Origin: CAYTLQ01 sp964438715
GTDB taxonomy: Bacteria; Bacteroidota; Ignavibacteria; Ignavibacteriales; Ignavibacteriaceae
Direction: 5' to 3'
Length of the DNA: 6,736 nucleotides
NCBI GenBank assembly: GCA_964438715.1
Contig: CAYTLQ010000316.1
Coordinates: 1 to 6,736, forward strand
Shown here: piece by piece, positions 1 through 5,863 of the stretch
Numbering within the stretch: the first letter of the stretch is position 1
How the letters are laid out: each line of letters begins with the position of its first letter
The notes under the pieces: generated by a model
Database searches by the model: none
What the model saw: the letters and a program-made list of their open reading frames with translations, nothing else
Told to the model about the DNA's origin: nothing
Translations under genes and position numbers: made by a program

Positions 1-685
1 TATTAAGACTTATGCTTAGCGATGAGTCAAGAATTACTCTCTTCGGATTTCTTCCCTCAGTCATTCGTACAGTAAGATGAGGATCGTCTTGCTCCACAGT
101 ATTTCTGCCAATCATCACAGCATCGTATCGCGCACGAAAAAGATGCACTTCTAATCGGGACTGACGCGAAGTAATCCACTTAGACTGCATACGCGAATCA
201 GCTATTTTACCATCAATTGTTTGAGCTATCTTCAGGGTAACATAGGGAATTTGTTTTTGAATGTACTTAAAAAAGAACCTGTTTAATTCAAGGCATTCAT
301 TTTCACGAACACCTACTTTTACATCAATTCCCGCTGAAAGGAGCTTCCTTACACCATTACCGCTGACAAGTGGATTATTATCAAGTGTACCAACCACAAC
401 CTTTTTTATACCACTGCTTATTATTGCATCGACACATGGAGGTGTTTTACCAAAATGGGAACAAGGTTCGAGGTTAACATATAGTGTAGCACCGGAAACA
501 TCATCACTGGCGGAGAGGAGGGCATTAACTTCCGCATGATTGCCGCCATAATACTCATGGCAACCAGCGCCAATTATTTTATTATCTTTAACAATTACAC
601 AACCAACCAGGGGATTAGGACTTACCCGCCCTTTTCCTTTAGCCGCTAACTCAAGGGTTAGTTTAATGTACGAATCATCATTCAA
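1..685 (-). CDS. ribD: Bifunctional riboflavin biosynthesis protein RibD (deaminase/reductase), C-terminus cut by window edge
   Basis: RibD deaminates the pyrimidine released by GTP cyclohydrolase II and then reduces its ribose chain, steps two and three of riboflavin synthesis in the cytosol. The first 228 residues are visible; full-length RibD has about 360. The deaminase domain (about 1-145) shows SPNPLVG at 22-28, HAEVNAL at 50-56 and EPCSHFGKTPPC at 73-84, giving zinc ligands H50, C75 and C84 and catalytic E52. The reductase domain begins at YVTLKIAQTIDGKIA (148-162), followed by KWITSR (169-174) and DDPHLTVR (200-207). The frame has no ATG before these motifs. It opens after a TAA, and TTG at 685-683 gives an N-terminus (MNDDSYIKLTLELAAKG) of normal RibD form, with a weak GAAAG six bases upstream. 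The start lies 22 bases after the greA stop, so co-transcription with greA is likely. The family call is very safe and the start likely. Confidence 0.95.
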   Translation of the reverse strand, partial: MNDDSYIKLTLELAAKGKGRVSPNPLVGCVIVKDNKIIGAGCHEYYGGNHAEVNALLSASDDVSGATLYVNLEPCSHFGKTPPCVDAIISSGIKKVVVGTLDNNPLVSGNGVRKLLSAGIDVKVGVRENECLELNRFFFKYIQKQIPYVTLKIAQTIDGKIADSRMQSKWITSRQSRLEVHLFRARYDAVMIGRNTVEQDDPHLTVRMTEGRNPKRVILDSSLSISLN

Positions 686-707
686 GGAAAACTTTCGTTA
701 TAGTGGC

Positions 708-1184
708 CTACGATGTTTCAAGAATTTCTAATTCCTGTATCCCCGCAGGAACCTGTATCTTTGCTATTTCACCGGTCTTTTTTCCTAAAAGCCCTTTACC
801 AATAGGAGATGTAATAGAGATTTTTCCTGCCTGATAATCTGCCTCTTCGGGACTTACCAGAACATACTCCAATATTTTTCCATTTTTAAGGTTTTTTAAT
901 TTTACCTTTGACAGTAAGTGTACTTCACCCGCTTTAAACTGGGAAGCATCAATAACGCGGGCACGGGCTAAGGTGGATTCCAGTTTGCTTATCTTTAATT
1001 CAAGTAACCCCTGCTCTTCTTTCGCGGCATCATATTCAGCATTTTCGGATAAATCACCATGCGAGCGTGCCTCGGCAATTTTAAGCGCAATCTCTTTGCG
1101 CCCGGTGGTTTTCAGTGTTTTTAATTCCTTCTCAAGTTCAATAATCCTTTCCTGAGTAAGGTAAACAAATCCGTTTTCAGACAT
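708..1184 (-). CDS. greA: Transcription elongation factor GreA
   Basis: GreA enters the secondary channel of RNA polymerase and stimulates cleavage of backtracked RNA so that elongation can resume. The 158-residue length is typical. The N-terminal coiled coil (about 11-78) carries the signature around residues 39-58, ARSHGDLSENAEYDAAKEEQ. The acidic tip residues D44 and E47 correspond to D41 and E44 of the E. coli protein. The C-terminal FKBP-like domain (about 84-158) contains SPIGKGLLGKKTGE (125-138). The ATG at 1184 follows a GAGA-type ribosome site five bases upstream, and residues 1-20 match the usual GreA start. It is the first gene of a likely greA-ribD unit. A promoter and a terminator-like hairpin lie just upstream and may control it. 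Confidence is very high. Confidence 0.97.
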   Translation of the reverse strand: MSENGFVYLTQERIIELEKELKTLKTTGRKEIALKIAEARSHGDLSENAEYDAAKEEQGLLELKISKLESTLARARVIDASQFKAGEVHLLSKVKLKNLKNGKILEYVLVSPEEADYQAGKISITSPIGKGLLGKKTGEIAKIQVPAGIQELEILETS

Positions 1185-1220
1185 ACAATTCTCGTTTAAA
1201 TCATAAATGGGGTTTGGAAT

Positions 1221-1250
1221 AAAAAAAATACCACCGCATTTCGCAGTGGC
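1221..1250 (-). terminator. Rho-independent terminator hairpin upstream of greA
   Basis: Read on the minus strand, CCACTGC (1249-1243) pairs with GCGGTGG (1237-1231) through seven pairs including one G-U, around the five-base loop GAAAT. It is followed at once by TATTTTTTTT (1230-1221). The T run exists only in the minus direction. It may end the ruvC-ruvA transcript about 210 bases after the ruvA stop, or act as a greA attenuator, since the best promoter lies upstream of it. Confidence 0.8.
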
Positions 1251-1254
1251 ATTA

Positions 1255-1285
1255 CAAAATTAGTTAATTCTTTAACGCTTGTCAA
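1255..1285 (-). promoter_or_regulatory. Predicted promoter for greA-ribD
   Basis: On the minus strand TTGACA (1285-1280) is followed after 17 bases by TAATTT (1262-1257), which is close to the sigma-70 consensus. The longer string TAATTTTG (1262-1255) also fits the Bacteroidota TAnnTTTG element, 20 bases after the TTG. Transcription would start near 1250, at the foot of the terminator-like hairpin. The -35 element sits in a small palindrome, GCTTG-T-CAAGC (1278-1288). Confidence 0.6.
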
Positions 1286-1341
1286 GCATCAGGGTATCAG
1301 GTAAGAACTGTTTGTGATTTGAAAACATCTCTCAATACAAC

Positions 1342-1428
1342 AGTAATGTATCTCTATTCCCCTCCTTTTTTGATCGAATATTTTTGGGGAGATGAAGTTC
1401 TATCCGCCTCCGCAAAGTTTACATTACT
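1342..1428. repeat. Inverted repeat in the ruvA-greA gap
   Basis: AGTAATGTA (1342-1350) and TACATTACT (1420-1428) are perfect nine-base inverted copies. Nested inside are CCCC (1359-1362) and GGGG (1386-1389), each flanked by short complementary bases. If transcribed from ruvA, this 87-base stretch could fold into a long stem in the 3' untranslated region. It has no T run after it, so it is not a standard terminator. I recognise no RNA family or coding content here. Confidence 0.4.
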
Positions 1429-1460
1429 ACCCCTGACAAAAAATTCTAAAATTTAGTTGA

Positions 1461-2045
1461 CTATATCTGCGTAAGGCGTTTCAGTGAGTAACGAATAATT
1501 TCTTCAAGTGTAAGAGTCGGACTGCTATCTGTAACTTCCGAAACAATTTTCTCTGCAAGTTTCTGCTGATAACCCAGCGCCATCAACGCAGAAACCGCCT
1601 CGCCTCGTACACCATAACTTTGGACAGATACCCCGCCAGAAGAAATCTGTCCGGTTTTATTCTTTAATTCCAGTAATATTCTTTCCGCTAACTTTTTCCC
1701 CACTCCGGGAACTGTTGTAAGCCTGTTAACATCATTCCTCTGAATAGCATTAATAAGGTCACTGCCTGTTATGCCGCTCATTATATTTAATGCTACTCTT
1801 GGTCCAACACCATTTACCGATATGAGTAAACGAAAAACCTCAAGATCACCTTCAGCAAGAAAGCCATACAAATTTATTGCATCCTCTTTCACTTGTGTAT
1901 AAATAAACAACTCAGCATTGTCTTTTTCTGCCAATTGTTCATATACCCTAAGCGAAATTGAGACAATATATCCAACACCATTTACTTCCAAAAGTATTTC
2001 ATTCGGTTTTATTTTTTTTATTTGACCCTTTAAATACCCAATCAT
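1461..2045 (-). CDS. ruvA: Holliday junction branch migration protein RuvA
   Basis: RuvA forms a tetramer that holds the four-way DNA junction and loads the RuvB motor for branch migration during recombination and repair. The 194-residue length is normal. Domain I (1-63, OB fold) opens with MIGYLKGQI and contains the acidic-pin residues E54 and D55, which match E55 and D56 of the E. coli protein. Domain II has two helix-hairpin-helix motifs, NGVGP (78-82) and PGVGKK (113-118). A flexible glycine/serine-rich linker (about 131-147) leads to the C-terminal RuvB-binding domain (148-194). The start overlaps the ruvC stop as ATGA, and a GGAAGAG site (2059-2053) precedes it by seven bases, so the two genes are translationally coupled. 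No ruvB follows in this window. The call is firm. Confidence 0.97.
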   Translation of the reverse strand: MIGYLKGQIKKIKPNEILLEVNGVGYIVSISLRVYEQLAEKDNAELFIYTQVKEDAINLYGFLAEGDLEVFRLLISVNGVGPRVALNIMSGITGSDLINAIQRNDVNRLTTVPGVGKKLAERILLELKNKTGQISSGGVSVQSYGVRGEAVSALMALGYQQKLAEKIVSEVTDSSPTLTLEEIIRYSLKRLTQI

Positions 2046-2578
2046 CCTATAACTCTTCCGGGATTATTTTTTATAAACGCCTTCCAGTCACTTTTTTTTC
2101 CTGAAAATGAACGGAACCGGTTACAATGACATAATGCAACAGCTATCGCATCACTTTCATCGGTTTTCAGGTGTAACGATTTTTCTGCAAGTGCTGTCTT
2201 CACCATAAATGATACCTGCTCTTTACTGGCGGCACCGGAACCTGTTACTGATTTTTTAATTTCACGCGGCGAGTATTCTGCAACAGGAATTTTTAACTGT
2301 GCCGCAGCCAAAAGTGCAGCTCCGCGGGCATAACCAATTTTTAAGGCCGATTGTACATTTTTACCATAAAAGGCAGTTTCAACTGAAATTTCATCAACAT
2401 TAAATTTCCGTATCAGCTCTCTCAGCGTATTATTAATGACTAAAAGTTTTTCCTGAAGTAAACCTATTTTTTTCAAGTTTACAACTTCCGAGTGAAGAAG
2501 TTCTGGTATTCCGTTTTTCAGTTCAATAATACCGATACCCAAAATCAGCGTTCCTGGGTCAACTCCAAGTATTCTCAT
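2042..2578 (-). CDS. ruvC: Crossover junction endodeoxyribonuclease RuvC
   Basis: RuvC is the dimeric Holliday-junction resolvase that cuts the junction after RuvAB branch migration. The 178-residue length is typical. The RNase H-like fold is recognised from GVDPGT (5-10), VETAFYGKNVQSALKIGYARG (66-86) and a C-terminal DESDAIAVALCH (140-151). The four acidic catalytic residues are therefore D7, E67, D140 and D143. Position 13 is Leu in DPGTLILG, where most members have Thr; this is a mild variation not expected to abolish activity. The ATG at 2578 gives the standard MRILGVDPG start, although no clear Shine-Dalgarno site precedes it. It is the first gene of the ruvC-ruvA pair, divergent from the gene at 2920. 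Confidence is very high. Confidence 0.97.
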   Translation of the reverse strand: MRILGVDPGTLILGIGIIELKNGIPELLHSEVVNLKKIGLLQEKLLVINNTLRELIRKFNVDEISVETAFYGKNVQSALKIGYARGAALLAAAQLKIPVAEYSPREIKKSVTGSGAASKEQVSFMVKTALAEKSLHLKTDESDAIAVALCHCNRFRSFSGKKSDWKAFIKNNPGRVIG

Positions 2579-2919
2579 TTTTCAATTTCAAAAGTGATAT
2601 GGAATTTCATTTCTTACAGAGAGTAACTTACCATAAAATTTATCGCTGTTTTGGTTCAATTTGTAATCTAGTAATTTTTCAATCATAATTTTCAAAATAG
2701 TATTTAATGAAAACCGGTGTATTGATGTTTTGATTGTATTTCACCAAAGCTTTGCAAGAATTATCCTCTCTGTTTGGCTTGATAGCTAATTTGCCTGACA
2801 ATTTATTTAGCTTGTTACTGTGATAACTCTCTATTCGGCATCCAAATTCAATTCTTTTCGATTCTCTTAATACCATCAAATATATTTTTTCGAATTAGTT
2901 CAAAATACTAATTTAAAGT
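2579..2919. other. AT-rich divergent intergenic region
   Basis: These 341 bases separate ruvC (leftward) from the small membrane-protein gene (rightward) and must hold promoters for both. I find only weak candidates, such as TATATTTT near 2880 for the rightward gene, and nothing I would place with confidence for ruvC. The one open frame inside (minus strand, 2879-2679, TTG start, 66 codons) has no recognisable motif and no ribosome site, so I do not call it a gene. No RNA gene was seen. Confidence 0.6.
2893..2913. promoter_or_regulatory. Inverted repeat just before the membrane-protein gene
   Basis: AATTAGT (2893-2899) and ACTAATT (2907-2913) are perfect seven-base inverted copies separated by seven bases, ending six bases before the first ATG at 2920. 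Position and symmetry fit an operator or a small leader hairpin. However, the arms are AT-rich and such repeats occur by chance in DNA of this composition. Confidence 0.3.
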
Positions 2920-3465
2920 ATGTTCATAATAAAAATAATGAGAAAATTAACTATTACTGCCGTTATATGTTCATTGCTATTTCAGGCGGCAGGATATATT
3001 TTTATCTATTCACAACTCCGTAAGGAATGGCGGACAAAATTTCATGCAGAAATTCTTAAATATCCGGTATATAAACTTGAGCGATTAAGTTTTCCGCGTA
3101 CACAAGATTTACAAAATTCACCCAGGCCGGTTTTTATTGAAGAAAATGAATTCCTTTATGGGGATGAAATGTATGATGTCGTTTCTGTTTCATTCTCGGC
3201 TGATTCAGTTACATATTTTTGTATAAAGGATACTTACGAAAAATCTCTCACGAGACAGTTTATAAAGCACGCGGAACAAACAGAGGGGCACTCAAAAAAT
3301 GTTGCAGCTTATAACCTGCTTAATTTTTCACTTAATCCTGCATGTCCCGAAGAAATAAATCTATCTTTTTTTGTTCCATTTACTACTTGCTTAAATGAAA
3401 GCTCCGTCCCACAGGAATTAAAACACGCTTACAGCATAATAACTCCTCCTCCCGAGTTCCTGTAA
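2920..3465 (+). CDS. Small membrane-anchored protein of unknown function, upstream of a TonB receptor
   Basis: The product (181 residues) is not one I can name. A hydrophobic segment at about residues 9-31, preceded by MRK and followed by charged LRKEWRTK, indicates an uncleaved anchor or signal peptide with the rest in the periplasm. The central part has a compact motif, EFLYGDEMYDVVSVSF (77-92), then DSVTYFCIKDTYEKSL (95-110). The C-terminus is hydrophobic and ends in PPPEFL (176-181). From memory, small proteins of this layout (anchor, 'MYDVV', 'YxCIxD', late prolines) sit near TonB-dependent receptors in Bacteroidota; this is not verified. ATG at 2920 gives the longest frame; ATG at 2938 (M7, MRKL) gives a more standard signal sequence and is preceded by A-rich DNA. 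Neither has a Shine-Dalgarno site. The receptor gene follows after 183 bases on the same strand, suggesting a shared role in outer-membrane uptake. Confidence 0.75.
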   Translation: MFIIKIMRKLTITAVICSLLFQAAGYIFIYSQLRKEWRTKFHAEILKYPVYKLERLSFPRTQDLQNSPRPVFIEENEFLYGDEMYDVVSVSFSADSVTYFCIKDTYEKSLTRQFIKHAEQTEGHSKNVAAYNLLNFSLNPACPEEINLSFFVPFTTCLNESSVPQELKHAYSIITPPPEFL

Positions 3466-3538
3466 AAAAAATACCGTAAAAACATGGTTGTTCTTAATAC
3501 TACTTGCTTGTAAGAATAGCCGCAAGCGTTAGCATAAT

Positions 3539-3613
3539 CCAAAGTGCCTGAGATTGTTGTGACAACTTTATTCCAACAATTTGGTTTAGTTATTGTATTG
3601 CTTCAGGCATTGG
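3539..3613 (+). promoter_or_regulatory. Structured intergenic element upstream of the TonB receptor
   Basis: CCAA (3539-3542) and TGCCTGA (3545-3551) pair with TCAGGCA-TTGG (3603-3613), giving 11 base pairs with a two-base bulge. Nested inside, ATTGTTG (3553-3559) pairs with CAACAAT (3574-3580). A competing pairing, ACAAT (3576-3580) with ATTGT (3592-3596), would exclude the inner stem. The element ends 35 bases before the receptor ATG. There is no T run directly after it, so it is not a plain terminator. It lacks the conserved cores I would expect for TPP or cobalamin riboswitches. It could be a leader RNA, a protein-binding site or a small repeat element. Confidence 0.4.
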
Positions 3614-3648
3614 TAAATTAATGTATTTTTAAACTTTACAGGATTGTT

Positions 3649-5784
3649 ATGTATAAACTTTTAATATTATTTCTAATAAATCTTCAATTAATACCGGTAT
3701 TGGCACAGGGAAACGATGAACCTAAAGATTCGTTGTTTTATATGTTTGAATCGGTTACAGTTACAGCAACCCGTTACAACGAAAATGTAATGGAAATTCC
3801 TTACGCAGTAAGCCTTATTCCCAAAAAAGACTTTGAAGGACTTAAAGGATATGGGCTTGATGAAGTCTTAAACCGGATACCCGGAGTGCTTGCTCAGACT
3901 CGTGCAGGTACGCATGATGTTCGGCTTGTAATTCGTGGTTTTGGAGCTCGCGGCGCAGGTGATCGCTCAAACTCAGGAACCTCACGCGGTATTAAAATAC
4001 TTCTCGATGGAATACCGGAAACCGAGCCTGACGGCAGAACAGCATTCGATCATATTGATTTAAGTCTTGCTGAAGAAATTGAAGTGGTTCGCTCAAACTC
4101 CTCAGCAGTTTGGGGAAACGCATCAGGAGGTATTGTCAATATTACTACCATACCGAATAATAAAAAGCCATATTATTCATTTTTATCCACATTCGGTAGT
4201 TTTGGACTACGCAAATACGCATTCCGAAACCTGACTGCATTTGATAATGGTAAGCTGTCTATATCATTCATCAGAACAGATTTCGACGGATACCGAAACC
4301 ACTCAGCGGCAACCCGATCTCTTTTTAGTGCAGGTATGCAGTCATTCATCGGCGAGCGCTCATTATTGGGTGTCTATATGGTTGGTTCATCAAATCTTTT
4401 CCATATACCCGGTCCGTTAACTATGGAACAGTTTCTTAGTGATCAGAAACAGGCTAACAGTACCTATGAGGCACGAGATGAACGCCGGTATAACAGAACA
4501 GGACGCATCGGCGTAACGCTGGATCATGAATACAATGATATTCACTCCCTTTCAGCAATGATATTTGTCAATCCAAAATATCTTCAGCGTTCGGAGCGGG
4601 GTACATTTCGTGATTTTACCCGCTATCATTTCGGAGGTAATCTTGTATATAAATCAAAGTTCAAAATTTCCGATGAAACGGAAAACCGTCTGGTCGTGGG
4701 GATGGACGAGGCTTATCAGGATGGCGCTGTAATTTTTTATTCGCTTTCACCTACAAATTACCGCGGTAGTACTCTTCGGGATAATAAACGAGAGGGAGCA
4801 AATACATTTGGCGCTTTCCTGCAAAATGAAGTAATCATCAACGAAAAGATAAGTGTTATAGCAGGGTTGCGTTACGATAATATAACTTATTATTCTGAAG
4901 ATTTTTTGGATCCATCATTCGGACTTCAGAAAAAATCGTACGAGAAATTAACACCCAAAGCCGGCATTAGTTATCGCTATTCACCATCAACGAGCTTTTA
5001 TGCTAATATTGGCGGAGGACTCGAAGTACCGGCCGGTAATGAAACTGACCCTGCACCAACTTTTGGTCAGGACTCTGTTTTTTTGCTTAACCCTCTGCTT
5101 GAACCGATACAAAGCAACACTATTGAAGGAGGAGTAAAACAGTATGTTATGTTCAACAATAATTCATTCCTGAATTATATAATGTATGAAGCAACATTGT
5201 ACTACATCAGCATAAAAAATGATATTATTCCTTATGCAAACGGGAGATATTATTTTACCGCCGGGAAATCATCTCGCACCGGAGTTGAATTGAGTTTCTT
5301 TTCCGATTTCACGCAAGGTTTGTCGCTTCAATTAACTTACACTTACCTTGATGCTCAATATGATGATTACACAATAGATTCGGTTCACTATGGTAAACCC
5401 GGTAAATCGGCTTCATTTGATGGAAATAAAGCGGCCGGTATTCCGAATTCAGTGTTTTTCGGCTCTGTTACTTATGAGCCTGAGCAGATTCAATTCCTGA
5501 AACTCGGTGTCAGCGCATCAAGTGTTGCGGGTTATTTCGTAGATGATGCAAATACTATTGAAGTTCCTTCATACACAATTTTCAATGCATCAATCAGTAC
5601 CGGTAAAGGAATACCTCTTGGCGGAAAGGTAACCCTTAATGCCGGATTATCTGTTAATAATATTACCAATGAATCCTATGTGGCAAGCGCATTTATCAAT
5701 CCTGATAAAGTTGGCGGTGTGCCGGTGTATATAGAACCGGGATTACCAGCAAATTATGTATTTAATATAGGCTTACGCTTCTAA
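3649..5784 (+). CDS. TonB-dependent outer-membrane receptor, YncD/PqqU-like
   Basis: This is a 711-residue, 22-strand-type outer-membrane transporter powered by the TonB-ExbBD complex. A signal peptide occupies residues 1-19 (cleavage after VLA). The TonB box is probably ESVTVTATR (34-42). The plug (about 45-167) shows LNRIPGV (74-80), RGFGARG (96-102), LDGIPETEPDG (119-129) and SAVWGNASGGIVNI (152-165). The rest is the barrel, ending in NYVFNIGLRF with the terminal Phe used for barrel insertion. DGIP-x-x-PDG, the GNASGG turn, GYRNHSA (about 215-221) and GKSSRTGVEL resemble, from memory, E. coli YncD/PqqU (about 700 residues), a pyrroloquinoline quinone importer. That makes PQQ a possible substrate, but ferric siderophores are equally common for the broad family. 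AGGA (3640-3643) lies five bases before the ATG. The gene follows the small membrane-protein gene and ends at a strong terminator. Receptor call very firm; substrate uncertain. Confidence 0.95.
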   Translation: MYKLLILFLINLQLIPVLAQGNDEPKDSLFYMFESVTVTATRYNENVMEIPYAVSLIPKKDFEGLKGYGLDEVLNRIPGVLAQTRAGTHDVRLVIRGFGARGAGDRSNSGTSRGIKILLDGIPETEPDGRTAFDHIDLSLAEEIEVVRSNSSAVWGNASGGIVNITTIPNNKKPYYSFLSTFGSFGLRKYAFRNLTAFDNGKLSISFIRTDFDGYRNHSAATRSLFSAGMQSFIGERSLLGVYMVGSSNLFHIPGPLTMEQFLSDQKQANSTYEARDERRYNRTGRIGVTLDHEYNDIHSLSAMIFVNPKYLQRSERGTFRDFTRYHFGGNLVYKSKFKISDETENRLVVGMDEAYQDGAVIFYSLSPTNYRGSTLRDNKREGANTFGAFLQNEVIINEKISVIAGLRYDNITYYSEDFLDPSFGLQKKSYEKLTPKAGISYRYSPSTSFYANIGGGLEVPAGNETDPAPTFGQDSVFLLNPLLEPIQSNTIEGGVKQYVMFNNNSFLNYIMYEATLYYISIKNDIIPYANGRYYFTAGKSSRTGVELSFFSDFTQGLSLQLTYTYLDAQYDDYTIDSVHYGKPGKSASFDGNKAAGIPNSVFFGSVTYEPEQIQFLKLGVSASSVAGYFVDDANTIEVPSYTIFNASISTGKGIPLGGKVTLNAGLSVNNITNESYVASAFINPDKVGGVPVYIEPGLPANYVFNIGLRF

Positions 5785-5836
5785 GGTTTACAGCTACTTG
5801 CTTAAACAATAGAAATTGTTGACAAAAAACAGTTTT

Positions 5837-5863
5837 AACGCCGGGTCTCATCCCGGCGTTTTA
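5837..5863. terminator. Convergent terminator hairpin
   Basis: AACGCCGGG (5837-5845) pairs perfectly over nine bases with CCCGGCGTT (5852-5860) around a six-base loop. On the plus strand it is followed by TTAATTAAA, so with the last stem bases the T run is TTTT. It ends the receptor transcript 53 bases after its stop codon. On the minus strand the downstream run (TTAAAACTGTTTTTTG) is less regular, but it could also end the opposing zinc-finger gene, whose TAA stop begins directly at the stem. A small AACAAT/ATTGTT hairpin (5805-5820) precedes it. Confidence 0.8.

Noticed and set aside
261..539. Plus-strand open frame of 92 codons
   Set aside because: It lies wholly antisense to ribD, whose zinc and substrate motifs are intact, and its translation is low-complexity Ser/Thr/Pro-rich.
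973..1155. Plus-strand open frame of 60 codons
   Set aside because: It is antisense to the conserved coiled coil of greA, and its serine-rich product is a typical shadow.
1346..1456. Plus-strand open frame of 36 codons (MYLYSPPFLIEYF...) in the ruvA-greA gap
   Set aside because: It has no ribosome site or recognisable motif and overlaps the inverted repeat; it is short enough to be chance.
2679..2879. Minus-strand 66-codon frame upstream of ruvC
   Set aside because: It has a TTG start with no ribosome site, no recognisable domain and an AT-driven composition rich in Asn, Lys and Tyr. A real small gene cannot be excluded, but nothing supports it.
3545..3613. TPP riboswitch suggested by CCTGAGAT
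   Set aside because: Only the short CTGAGA string matches. The second conserved half (CCTGAT...TAAT...GCG-type core) is missing and the spacing is wrong.
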